DNA from: Parachlorella kessleri
Taxonomy: Eukaryota; Chlorophyta; Trebouxiophyceae; Chlorellales; Chlorellaceae
Direction: 5' to 3'
Length of the DNA stretch: 55,625 bases
Assembly: GCA_001598975.1 (NCBI GenBank)
Contig: BBXU01000208.1
Location: 1 to 55,625, forward strand
The stretch's first letter is position 1, and every line of letters starts with the position of its first letter. A program made the translations under genes and the position numbers. Shown here in pieces: positions 15,001-26,386 of the stretch. The notes under the pieces were generated by a model that was not told the DNA's origin, did not search any database, and saw only the letters and a list, made by a program, of their open reading frames with translations.

Positions 15001-16395
15001 TGCAGCTTCTTGAACCACTCGCCCTCCGTGAGGTAAAACTTGCGCGTCCACTCCCGCTTGCGCTCCTCCATGTCAACCCCCAAGTTTGCGGCCAGCTTGT
15101 CACACTTGGTTGCCCACTCAGCCTCACGGCGCTCCAGCTTTGCCTCCCACTCAGCCTGGAAACAAAATCTGCTCATTATCTCTATTTGGCCAGGACGCCA
15201 ACTGCTAGGTGACAAACATGCAAGATTGCCCACACAACCATGTTCAATATTGCCAAACGCCGATGTCCCTGCACCCAGGACGTTTGGTCAATATAGCACT
15301 TCAAGTCCTGTAGAAAGCCTCCCAGCTGATATATGCTGCCGTGCATCTGCTTGAGGGGAAGCTCCCACCTGCACCTCCTGCAGCCGGCGTTCCAGCTTCT
15401 TGACATCGCCAGCTGCCCGTTCCCTGTCCCCTACCAGCGCCTCCTGTGCCTGCGCCAGCTGCTGCTGCAGACGCTGGCACTCTCTTGCCTTCTCCTCCAT
15501 GCGCTTGCCCAGCCTGGCGGCCTCTTCTGCCGCCTGCGCCTTGGACTTTGTCATTGCCTCCTCCAGCTGCTGCTTGGCTGGCCGCAGGCTGGCGACCTCA
15601 TCTCCCAGTGCTGCCAGGCTCGCCTGCTGCTGGGAGCAGGTCTGCTCGACTGATGCACATTTGTTGGCTTGCGCCCGGAGGCTATCATCCCTTTCGGTTA
15701 GAATTCTTTGCAGCGTGGTGACCTTTTGCTGTGCTGATTGTGCCTCGGCCTGAGAGGCAGCCAGGGCACGGTCCGTGTCATGGAGCTTGGCTTGTAGTCC
15801 GCCTGCCTCTGAGGCGTGGCTGTGGCTGGCACTGGTCAGACCCTCCTGCAGCTCCTGTGCTCTTCTCTGCGAACAAGAAGCTGATAATGGTATATAACTG
15901 GATAACACAAGCTCCAAAATCCAGCGAGACAGCCGTGTGGATATGCTACCTGCCTGTGGGCTGCTGTGGTAAAATTCCCCACAGCAAAGGTGCATTGCTA
16001 GCCAGCTTGTGAAAGAAGAAAGCAGTCCCCTTAGCAAGCTTGCTAGACTATTGTCACCTTGAGGTTGAGGTTCTCGCTGAGCAGACTCGTGCACTCGTTG
16101 ACCTTGTCTTGCAGGTCACCCTCAACCATATGCAGGTTTTCTTGTGCATCTTGCAGCTGGTGCGTGAGGTGGTCAACAGCCTGCTTCCAAAGTTCGTAGC
16201 CCTGTTTGCATAAGCCTTCTAAGAGCCCGTGACACTTTTGGCATGCGACCTTACCCGCTTCTGGGCCTCATTCTGCCTCCGGGTGGCTTCCAATTTCTCC
16301 TGAAGCTGCTCGATGGCGACCTTGGTTTTCACGAGCAGGGACTCCCTCTCCTCAAGCTCTATATCCCTCTGACGGAGGGCCGACTGAAAGTCCAT
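12010..16395 (-). CDS. Coiled-coil protein of unknown function, 694 aa
   Basis: Twelve exons join in phase: 16255-16395, 16058-16201, 15369-15866, 14981-15155, 14529-14677, 14295-14368, 13905-14115, 13527-13695, 13093-13252, 12604-12788, 12233-12363, 12010-12057. Almost the whole protein is heptad-like and rich in E, K, Q, R, A and L. It runs from the start MDFQSALRQRDIELEERE through long helices to about residue 570. One non-helical stretch, encoded by 12604-12788 (about 62 residues, G/P/S/V-rich), interrupts it. A final short helix ends IIEQVKAYKQIDA. There is no signal peptide and no enzymatic motif. Such proteins are often cytoskeletal, centriolar or ciliary; I cannot assign a family. Tryptophans recur in the middle (REWTRKF, GEWFKKLQ, REWLQRYD), which could help a profile search. 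All eleven donors are GT. The start is the first ATG of the coding-like frame. Confidence 0.8.
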
Positions 16396-16914
16396 CGGGA
16401 TTTGTGTGCCCCAACGGATGGCGGACCCCGCACCACCGCTGCGACGAGCAGCCTTACACCTAAATTATATGAAACAATACTAGGGATACAATACAAGGTT
16501 GGGTAGAAGGTGGGAATGGCATGCCACGCTGGAGGCGCCGAGCGCCACCTCATCCCAACTCCTTGCAAGCTGGCTGTAACAAACGAGAAAATCAGGCCTG
16601 GCCACAAAGGGCGTTTCGGAACTTGGGGTGCAGAGGGTAGCTTAAACGCCAACACGCAAGGGGTTTTACAAATAGCTGGATAAGAATACGTCGTCAACCA
16701 GGTAATACTTATATTCGTATGGTAGCAATATTCTGAAGTTGTTTACAACCCACCCTTATCCACAGGACCCACGTTATGTTGGCGACCCACTTGACATATG
16801 CTCAAAACCTGCAGTGCAACTTCTCACCACTCTAAAGTTTCAGACACTAATAGACCTGCAGTCCCTCTTCTACATTGAACATTATAATTCATCGAACACG
16901 CCCCCTGCTGGGAC
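16396..16914. other. Intergenic region (519 bp)
   Basis: Lies between the start of the coiled-coil gene and the stop of the FkbM gene, both minus strand. It must contain the FkbM 3' UTR and the coiled-coil promoter. A minus-strand TGTAA, the usual green-algal polyadenylation signal, is at 16743-16747, about 170 nt past the FkbM stop. No gene is seen. Confidence 0.5.
16743..16747 (-). terminator. Candidate TGTAA polyadenylation signal of the FkbM gene
   Basis: TGTAA on the minus strand about 170 nt downstream of the FkbM stop. TGTAA is the common poly(A) signal in chlorophytes. A five-base match is weak evidence on its own. Confidence 0.35.
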
Positions 16915-19900
16915 TTAGGTTCCTTTCCGGCGCACAAACCAGTAGTTCACAATCTTGGGCTCCGTCCAGACAGAAAATAGGGACGGCGGCACCACCTTCC
17001 CCGTGAAAGACTCCTGGTGAACTGTGTATCCCAACTCATGCATCTGCAGCACAGCGGAAAGGATTGGAGCTGAGCGCCTCAACAATTGGCAAGGAGGGCA
17101 ATGTAAGAGCCAAGTATTCGAAATGTACCCATATTGTAGCACTGGGAAAACCCATGTTACGTCAACACCCCCTGTGCAGCTTAGCCAATCTTGGCCAGCA
17201 ACATAAAAAGCGGCAGGAGGAACGGCAATGAGCGACGACCGCCACTTGCCTTCCTGAACAGCGAGTTGGCACCCTCGCCAGTGGCTGTGGCCATCATAGC
17301 ATCGTTGCACTCGGCCATCACCCCCGCCGGCTTCACCAGGTCAAAAAAGCGCTGCGCCCCCTTGACCACCTGCACGCACAAACACAGCCAGTGATGCGCA
17401 TTGCCACCTACCCCGGACATGGGGTGGGGTCAGGCCCGCTTAACTGTTCAGCAAACAAAAGTAAGAAAGGCACACAACCACCCCCACAATCCGGCCAAGC
17501 TCTCCTAGGAAACCACCTCTCACCTGTCCGCCATACAGTACTCCCCGCCTCGGGCCAAGTCCCAGAGTAAGTATAGCAACAGCCAAGCTAGCTCGCCCGG
17601 CATCCACGCTGCCTCTGACTCAACCCACCCCCACTCGTTTATGGCCAGGTACAACTTCCTGGGCCCCCCAACAGCAGATCTGCCTCACCGCCAGTTCGTG
17701 CCCTTCCACGTCGATCTTCACCGCGCCCACCCGCCCCGCCAGCTCATGCAATACGCCTGCCAGCTCATCATCCAGACGCGAGATCTCGAGATCTTGTCGC
17801 CTCTTCAGCCTGCCAGGGTAACATGAACTCACCCATTCCTATATTACACAGAAAATGACAGCCGCCCGAGCTATATGGGACCATCAACCCCAGCCAGGCT
17901 TTCCACCTGGGTTCAGGCGATGGAAGTGGATCAGGAGTTGTACCACCAGGCTGGCCAGGGACTGCTTATGTGCACCACCTTCGCTCAGCTTTAGCAGGGG
18001 TGCACTGCAGAGCTGGACGGATTGTGGAGGTGGTAAGCAAGAGGCTTCAACCGCACCAGCAGGTTCGTGCGCACCCCACTCCTCTGACAGTCAAGCTTGC
18101 AAGTTCGCCAGCTATACAGGATAAAACCCGCAGCTGCAACAACAAGCGAGCAAGAAAGCTCAAGGCAGAATAACACGGCAGCCCTCTTACTCTGGGCCAA
18201 AGGTGGCTGAGACCTCATCTTGGCAGACCACCGTCCCGTCTCCCTGGTTGGTATCGAGGGACCAGATGCCGCAGGTGTGCGACTCATTACCAAGAGCCTG
18301 CGATTGATCGGACAGCATGCAAGGTGGGCACGTGACTAATAGCGACTTTCATCACATGCCAACTGAGGCCACTTCCCTGCCTGCCTCTTGGCGCCAAGCG
18401 AATCCCTTCCATTTGCGAAGCCTAAACACAGAATGTAGACACAACCGCTGCACTCCCCATGGGCAGCAGCAGCATGCATGACAGCCTTGGCTTAAACATG
18501 ACATCGATTTTGCATGGTAGCACCTACTGCAGCAGCACATCACCGCCAGTTGTACACCAGAAAGTGCCACACTTGGGACCCACACACTCGCCTTGGTGAC
18601 CAGCGTGACTCGCTCCCGCAAGCCTGGGTTGGCACACAACGAGTGCCGCAGCGCCATCACGTTGACATGCAGCGGCTCAAAAGCTATGACAGAGAATCCG
18701 TAGGCTGCCATGAAGAGGGTGTAGACCCCCACATTCGCCCCAATATCCAGGAAATATATATCCTTGGGGTCCAGCTTGTGATACTGCATGCCAGCCAGCA
18801 GACACATATGCAGCCAAGTCTACTTGCGTGGCCTGGGTTGGCGTGGTAGTGCCCATCAGTTGCCAGTATAAGTCACCAGGTAGTAGGCAAACGCAGAGGA
18901 TGGGTGCCTTTCTTTCTTGCAATGGAATGCAGGCATGCATGGGCTGCCCAGACCGCTTGGCTGAACTGGGCTGCAGGTGTAAGGCACCCACAACCTCACA
19001 TGGGAGTTCTTGCGGCGAACCTCAAACAATACTTTGGCAGCCCCCAGCCGAGCACTAGCCAACGGCGGCACTGCACCCGCTTGGGGCGCTACCCGAAACA
19101 GCACTCACCCTCGCAAACTGCTGCATCGCATGCAGGATCTGGGTCAGCTCGTAAGCCTCCCACTCCCCGTCTCGCATCATCAGGCCGCTGACGATGTCAT
19201 TAGCCTCAAACAGGTACTGGCTGAAAGGCTGGGAGGCCGCACCTGGCGTGCGTCCTTGCAGCCCTGTCCTCAGGGCCAGCCGAGTGGTGGAGTTGGGGCC
19301 CTGCAGTAGCAAGAAGCCTTAACAGTCATTTGAGGTCCTGGGCATTCTGAAAATGTTGGGCTCTGGGTGTACTACGGCAACTAGCCCGCTGAGCTGCAAA
19401 GCTCCCCGCCCACAGCACTGGAAACATCCTTCCAGGAAGGTTGGCACACACTGCAAGACTGGACGTTGTATGGAAGTCTGCTGGCTTACTGCTGGCCTAT
19501 GACTTGGCACCACTGCAGCGCACAGCGACCCACAAATACGACAGCATTGCTGACGAGCGCCTGCCCTGCCACACCCTGTGCGCCTTGCGTCCAAGGGACG
19601 TCGAGGAAGTGGGGAGGATTTAGCTGGTATTCCTCTGGCAGCCCTCTACAAAACTGCTCCTGCTCCTCCCTAGCTTTGAGAAAAGCTGGACCCCAGGGCT
19701 GGTGGGTATCTCCAAAGGAGAACCCCTGGCTGCCCCCAAGGAAGAGGATAGAAACGTTCACGTGTACCTGCACAGCAGGCGGACATTGCGTCTGGTCCGG
19801 GTCTGTGCCATGTCCGGATCATTGCCCGATACAAGCACAGGGGCGGCTCAGCCAAAGGAGCGCCGTACCGGGTGCAGAAATACAATCAGCAAGAACAGCA

Positions 19901-20006
19901 CCGCAAAGACGGCCAGGTTTGTGCCAGAGGGGCAGGCTGGGTGCTTGAGCCTGGTCCTGAACCTGCGGTGCATCATTGACTCTACCGGGGAGTTACTCCC
20001 CGACAT
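16915..20006 (-). CDS. FkbM-family methyltransferase, type II membrane protein, 410 aa
   Basis: Eight exons in phase: 19869-20006, 19534-19767, 19109-19300, 18592-18783, 18191-18297, 17689-17809, 17250-17369, 16915-17043. The N-terminus has basic residues, then one hydrophobic helix (LAVFAVLFLLIVFL, about residues 31-44), a typical Golgi/ER signal anchor. The catalytic part has the SAM-binding motif FLDIGANVGVYTLF, the acidic strand FSVIAFEP and the FkbM hallmark AVKIDVEGHEL. FkbM enzymes O-methylate sugars or similar hydroxyls, so methylation of glycans in the secretory lumen is likely; the substrate is unknown. The GT4 gene lies 295 bp upstream on the same strand. Introns 4 (donor at 18591) and 7 (donor at 17249) begin with GC, each preceded by AAG. 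The first ATG of the anchor-bearing exon was chosen as start. Confidence 0.9.
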
Positions 20007-20301
20007 GTTACACTGGTGACATTGAGTTTAAGCCTGAAAGCAGGCTTGGTGTTTTGAAGGCAGCTCACACACTCATGATCACTCATGGTTAGTAAAAAGG
20101 GTTCCTAAGCAGTCCAACATCTGAGCAGATATACGTAGCACGACAGCAACACTTCAAGGTCCAACCAGCAGCAAGATATGTATGGCGGCAGAGCAGACAC
20201 AAATAGCACAGTAGCAATACTTTAATTTGCAAGGAGATGTAAGAAAACCACGCCTACTGCACAGGTAAGACAGCGTTTGCACTACATTCCCCAGCGCCTT
20301 C

Positions 20302-23300
20302 TCAATTCTGCTGTGCATGCTGCTGCTGGTGCCGCCCTGGCTGCCTGCGCCCTCCAGGCCGCTCGTTAATCTCCCCCAACCGCGCTGCCACAACACGAGC
20401 CACCACCTCTGGAGAGTACCTTTCCACCATCCGCCTCCTAGCCGCGGCCCCTCGCTTCCTAGCCTCCTCCGGCCGCTCTACCACGCTGCGCATCAGCCGA
20501 CGCAGGTGTGACACGGAAGGCTGGGCCCAGCGGCGCCCGGCAAAGGCGCCCTCGTTTGGCCCCGCCACTACCAGCCCCTCGATGGCTATGGGGTAGCCCA
20601 CGCTTTCGTCCAGGAAGGCGGTGGGCCCGCTCCAGTTGGTGGCAAGCACTGGTAGCCCCATGGACATGGCCTCCACATGGGGTCGGCCCCAGCCCTCACC
20701 CCTGCTCGGCAGCACGGCGGGGAGCAGCCAAGGGGTAAGGTATCCGAGGGACATGCGAAAAGTAGCATACACGCAGGCTTAACACCGCCTGTGGGACAAT
20801 TCCGTTCTCAGGCTGTTGCCTTGCTGTACCACCAGGTGGTCCAAGCTGGGAAGAGCAGCAGTGGGCGGTAGCAGTGACCAGCAGGTGTCAGGTTCAGCAG
20901 TCGGCTACCTCTCTCTTATCAGCCACCAGGTGGCTAGGGATAATGGCACCCCACCTGGAGGGCAGTACGAAGGCATCCGCTGCCTTGTACAGCCGGGGCA
21001 AGTCCTCTTGGGCGATGTGCTCATGTTGGACAAAAACAGGAGGGAGTGCGGCCCAGTCGGCGCCCCTCTTGCTGCCCTTGGAGGGAAGTACCAGATGACT
21101 TGCTGCCCTGCAGCAATGTCAGACCGCATGCATGAGGCACTGCTCTGTAACAAGTCGCTTGCGAAGCACACGACTTAGAGAGCCATGGATACATGCCAGA
21201 TCCAGGCGCATATATGTACCACATGCCATTTGGCAAACAAGCCAGTCTGGCTGAATCACCAGCAGCGGTTGGCACTGGCACACGCCCTTTGTACTGGCAG
21301 GCACCATAACCCACCAAGCCCGCATCTGGTCCTTGAAGTCAGTGTCACTGTGGAAGGGCTTGGTTAGGAGGAGTAGCATCACACGCTCGGTGGCGCCAAA
21401 CTCTTCCAGGTACGCTCGCAGCAGCACGTCCCATGCCTTCCTTTCCTCCCATTTGAAGATGGAAAGGAAGACAAAAGTCCCATTGCTGGCAGCTCCACGG
21501 GCACCCGCCTTTTCCAGGAGGGATCTGGCAGCATGCTGGGTGCTGGCGCCATAAGGCCTGGCTTGCTCTCCAACCCCGCTGCCATGTTGACGGCCAAATA
21601 CTCGCTGGCCGATGGGCAGAGGCAGCGGCTTGTGCCTTGCAGGGTCGAACTGATGCGTGTCAACTGCCTCCGGGATCACCGTCAGCTGCGGCTGAGTCAC
21701 CCCGGAGCGCCAATATAGCTGCGAGAGTGACAAGATTTACACTTGCTGCGATGAGTGTGTGCATGGGCAGTGATCAGGCATGCAGGCAGGCATTCCATCA
21801 ACAGGGAGCAAAAGTATTGCATACAAACCTGGCATGCCACAGACCACCTTGCCTCAAGGGCCATGCAAGACTAATTTAGCCTGTCCAACAGCAGCCACCA
21901 AGCTAAGCTGTATTGCAGGTATAGTGTCATGCTATAAGTAAGGGAAAGCCACCTAGCTCACCTCCTTATGAAACTCTGTCGGCAACCAGATTTCGTCTAG
22001 CATGTTACACCGCTCCACATGCTCGGGTGGCAGGGAGTCCGTCTCAAACATGGTCCGCCCTACCACATAGGCTGCCTGCCAGGTACATATAGCACCAGGT
22101 GAGCTTGCTAGAGGCTGTGGACGATATAGGCGTTGTTTGCACGGGCCAGAAGATTTATTGGGGGTGTGATGTGCAATGCTGCTGCCTGACAATCCACAGG
22201 TATTTGGTTGCCGCACACAATCTCCTAGGTGGCTTGCATGCTTGTCACCGAGATGCACACACCTCTTCCAAGGGGTACGGCGGGCATCTGGTCGTCTCAA
22301 ATAGGGGGTCTGGCAGTGACCATGCTCCTGCAACAGAGGGCAGGTGCTTCTGCCCAGCAGCCCTGTGTGGCTATACTGTGGGAGGCCATGTGATCATGCC
22401 TTCAAACATGCATGTTTCATAGTTCATTCGTTTGAAAGGAGAAGGTGAAGGAGCATAAAAAGCAGGGCTATCCTGACACCCTGGAGAGCTCACATGGTGC
22501 CTGCATCGAAGGCTTCATTATCTGTGGAGTGCAGCTTAGCTTGGACAACACAGCAGCTCTTAAGAAGAGCCCACTCGTGACATGTCACCTGGCACGCTGT
22601 GACAGATGATGACGGCATCCCGCCGCGGGTCAGCCACTGCTGATATGCCCAGTGTCAGAAGGTTCAATAGCTCGTCACGGTCCTCAGCTTCCATGCCTGA
22701 CATGACTTCCTCGGAGGGAAGGTCGCCATGTTGACTAATCCACAGCCTGCACCAACCAGATGTATTTGGCGGGCTCGGCAGCGTGTTACAGAGGCTGTAC
22801 ACCCAGCGTACTGCGAGGCTTACCAGCGGCAGCACGTTGCGCCTACAGCCACTGCCATCAGTGCTTAGCCAACATAGCATGCAGCATACACTGATGCATA
22901 CTACTTAATCTCACCCACTACTTAATCTCACCCTCTCAAACACGGAAGATGCATGTAGTTCCTGTGCACTAGGATGCCAGTTAGATAACACGAGTATGCA
23001 TGAAAGCTATCTGCTTGCCACCAGTTGGCTAAAATCCCAGCAAGCACAGCAGACTGTTGTTTGCCTGACCTGCCTGGTGGCACAAGTCTTGCCCTTGACA
23101 GCCCAAGAACAAACTGCACTGCTTCTGTGGAGTAGCCACCCCCTGAGAGAAAGGGGGCATGCCACCACACAGGGCGCCCTTGCTTGTCGTGGGCTGCTAC
23201 TGCTGAGCCTTCGCTGTGCTGCTCAGCAAGCAGACTCCTGCCTGGCCTCGTGGCACCCTCCTTGCTAGGACTGTGGTGCACCGCAAGCAGGATCAAGAGG

Positions 23301-23356
23301 ATACACCAAGTTAGCAAGATGGTCAGAAGGAACCTGCGCTCCAGCCTTGACAACAT
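20302..23356 (-). CDS. GT4-family glycosyltransferase, type II membrane protein, 526 aa
   Basis: Seven exons in phase: 23070-23356, 22589-22746, 22263-22327, 21962-22075, 21315-21718, 20955-21107, 20302-20701. After a short basic N-terminus comes a hydrophobic anchor (FLLTILLTWCILLILLA, about residues 9-25), then WHAPFLSGGGYSTEA. Next are VIICHSVPGAWSLP, YVVGRTMFETDSLPP and DEIWLPTEFHKE, followed by the second Rossmann half with VIPEAVD, NGTFVFLSIFKWEERKAWD and the GT4 E-x7-E signature in GEGWGRPHVEAMSMGLPVLAT. This is a retaining nucleotide-sugar glycosyltransferase fold, probably Golgi or ER lumenal. Donor and acceptor sugars cannot be told from sequence. The adjacent membrane-anchored FkbM methyltransferase suggests a shared glycan. 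The C-terminal tail is Q/H/R-rich. All six donors are GT. Confidence 0.9.
22901..22934. repeat. 17-bp tandem duplication
   Basis: CTACTTAATCTCACCC occurs twice with a 17-bp period, inside intron 1 of the GT4 gene. It is probably neutral. Confidence 0.85.
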
Positions 23357-24328
23357 GGCACATCAACCCCAAGCTAGCGAGGCTCAGAAGCTCGCATGGT
23401 CAGGGGCAACCGAGGAAGAGTAACGTCTCCTTCGTCCTTGTACGATTGGCTTGCCACTTTTCACCTTTCGCAGGACAGCAGGCGCATCATGAAGGGCGCC
23501 AGCGCATAATTGCCTGTGCACTTGTTGGTGTTTGGGTGGCAGTGCGGGGAACCATATGTGTGCAAGCTGCAGGAAATGACTTGGGACCTGCCTCAAGCCT
23601 TTGATGGAGGATGATCTTTCCTACTAGTATCCATCTTCCCCGCGTTGCATATGTTGCTAAACTTGGGTTTTGCTTCAAGCTGCACACCTGCCACTGTCTA
23701 CAGGCGGGCCCCTGGCACCTTGCCTCCTTAAAACCCTAGCACACCGACACACCCAGCGTGTACCTAAGTCGGCAACAAAGTTCACTATAGCACTACAAGG
23801 CGCATATTACGCCCGGCTGCAACCACACCACCCGACTGGAATAGGTAACACGTTACATCTGTTCCACCACAGCAGCCCAGCAACCTTGGGTAATGTTGCT
23901 GAGGCTGTCATTCTCCAACTATTGGTCCGATGCACTGAACACCCAACCAGAATTTGAGCATTTCTAGTTGTACAATTTATGCTGTCAATATCCACTCAGT
24001 GAAACCTCAGCGGAAGACGACCGGTGATGGTTCCTACCAAATGACAATGTCGCCAAATTGCTTCACAGGTCGCCCCAAGATACGCAAGGTTAATTGTAGA
24101 TCGACACCTCAGCATACGGGCGGCGTACTTGTCAACTAGCTCAGGTTTGAAATGGTGCAGTGAAGGTGTAAAGACCCTGAAGAGATCAGGCGATTCCCCT
24201 AAGTTTATTTGTACACCTCTAGGAAACAAAACTTATCTTATATACTCTCCAGGGGGCGGCCCTCATGCCACGAGCACACCGAAAAGTATTTGCCGCAACG
24301 TGTAATTGACATCTAGGTAACTGACACA
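23357..24328. other. Intergenic region (972 bp)
   Basis: Between the GT4 start and the FAS1 stop, both minus strand, so it holds the GT4 promoter and the FAS1 3' UTR. A minus-strand TGTAA near 23855 is about 470 nt beyond the FAS1 stop. No coding homology is seen in either strand. Confidence 0.5.
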
Positions 24329-25696
24329 CTACCCGGACTTGCTGAAGGTCCCTTGGAAATCCGTGGCCCCATCAGTTAGCGGGCCCAACACGTATGTCAC
24401 CACCTGCAGGGAAGGCATGATACTCATTAGGGCGGGTACGGCCTTCAGCAGGCATGGCGTCTGATCTGGCACTGCCGGCCTGCACGCCCTAAAGTGGCAC
24501 AGCCAGAGGCAAGCAGCTTGAGGGCCGAGTTGAGCGGTAAGGAGGCCCATCATAGCTTGCTCGTCTGCCTCTTCGACTGCCTTTGCAGCTGCCTGTCAGG
24601 GCTGGCGTTGGGTTGCTTGGGCGCCCAGAAGCATGCCTTGAGTTCGAATGCTGAGAAGGCCACAGCGAGTGCATTCGTGCTTTCGTTCATGACCTCCTAT
24701 CCTACCTGCCCCATGGGGATGGCTGCCGGGCCCAGTATGTTGCCTGCCCCTTGGGGGTCCCCAAGCAGAGCAACCACCACACCCCTGCCATCCTTGGTGA
24801 GACGGAATGTCAGCGTCTCGCCAGACAAGGTCTCCACTGCCTGGGCTGCCACCAAAGCATCAGGCTGCAAGAGCATTAGCATACAGTAAGATGAGATAAT
24901 CTGTAAAGCTAAGCTAGTGGCTAACCAAAAGCAAGCAACCTCGTCGGCAGGGCATAGTACCTTGGCAGCCATGCCTAAGCAACCTTGTGTCCGCTTCAAG
25001 CAGCTAGTACAGTAGTGCTGGCGCAGTAAGTTGTCAAGCAGCGGTTCACGGGTTGTTCTGTTGTTATACAATGCGCGCCACAGGGCATGTTGAAAGCGTG
25101 TTTCAAGGCAGAACATAAGCCGCCCAAGCAGCCATCTCCCATGTACTGGTGGTGCTAGCATCCACCTGTGCGATCCCAAGGTACTGAGGCTGTGTTGTGT
25201 TCCGCAATATATGCCCACGTTACTATGCTCCTTTTCCCAAACACTCACAGTGGATAACAGCTGCAAAACTATCCACTGCCCCAGCCAGTACTCCAGTGCG
25301 CTCAAGCTGCTGCTGTTGATCTCATCAATCATGGAGCTCACTGTCCTGTTCGAAGCGGCGACGAAACCAGAGTCCAAAGGTAGGATGTAGGTGGCTCCTG
25401 TGACATTTCCATCCGTGGATCCTGTACAAGGAATTTTGGCAGTGGGGCGGTAAACAGGTGTACCTCAGGTAGGAAGCCATATACGTTTTCCCAAGGAGAA
25501 GTGAGGTGGCACCTTGCAGTCCAGCCAGGAAGCCTCCAAGGTAGCCAACTCGGGAGGTGGCAGCATACATGATACTGAACGCATCTTTGTTGTCCTCTAG
25601 GAACCGTTGCGGTGTCAGCTGCCTGCCTAACGATGGGGAAGCTAGCACGACCAGGACTGTCGGCAGGAGGACCAACAATCTTGGACCAGCTCCCAT
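24329..25696 (-). CDS. Secreted single FAS1 (fasciclin)-domain-like protein, 196 aa
   Basis: Four exons in phase: 25513-25696, 25249-25421, 24706-24864, 24329-24403. A clear signal peptide (MGAGPRLLVLLPTVLVVLA, cleavage near SLG) is followed by a FAS1-like fold. The H1-like DAFSIMYAATSRVGYLGGFL is followed by TYILPLDSGFVAA in place of the usual FAPTDxAF. Then comes a helical segment ending ALEYWLGQW, the conserved-type VETLSGETLTFRL, and a final strand VVTYVLGPL. Sequons NVT, NRT and NSS fit a lumenal or extracellular glycoprotein. FAS1 proteins mediate adhesion or matrix binding. At 196 aa this is one domain with no GPI signal or transmembrane tail. The FAS1 assignment is at family level and weaker than for its neighbours, because the H2 motif is poorly conserved. 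Confidence 0.72.
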
Positions 25697-26386
25697 GACT
25701 GGTCTGAGCGGCTGATCTTTTATTTGAAGTTTCCGAACATATCGGGGTGCTGCTATGCCACCAAGCCAGCCGCAGCTGCTTCTGTCGAGCGCAAGTTCAA
25801 CTGACGCCATGACCACTTCATTGGTCATCCGTAGGGGGGCCGCCTGGCGCGCCCGGCACTGCGGAGCTCGTAAGCTTATAGAATAAAGATACTGGTGAGG
25901 GTTTTGATACCGATGGATGGTGACTTTTACCATGGTCGTCCCTGACTACTGCAACCTGGGAAAGAGCCTTGCAACGAATGTCTTGCTGGTCTGTCAGGAG
26001 TCACGGGTCACGACAGAAGCTCTGCTGCTAGCCCCCCAAACCTGAGGTGCTTGGGCCTTTCGTCAACCTCACAGTAGGCCAAGACGAGGAGGCCGGTTGC
26101 ATACCTTCCCTTGCTGCCCTGCATAATACCAGGTATAGGCAAGATGTTCTAGCAACTGATATTCATAGGCGTGCGGCGAAAAGACCTTCCAACTCGGTCC
26201 ACCCGGCGGCTGTCCAAGGTTATGAGAGGTGAGATGCATGCTTTGATCTGCATGGTCTTGGTGCATGTCCGCAATGGTCCGTATCTTCGGTTCAGACCCT
26301 AACTTTTGGTAGTGCTAGCAGCTGCGCCAATCTTGCAACTTTGGCAACGCGCACCAGTGCAAGTATCCTGACGTCCGAGGCCTGCC
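25697..26386. promoter_or_regulatory. Divergent intergenic region (690 bp)
   Basis: Between the FAS1 start (minus) and the F-box/LRR start (plus). It contains both 5' UTRs and promoters. Open frames extend upstream of both starts but show no homology. No specific element is recognised. Confidence 0.5.
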
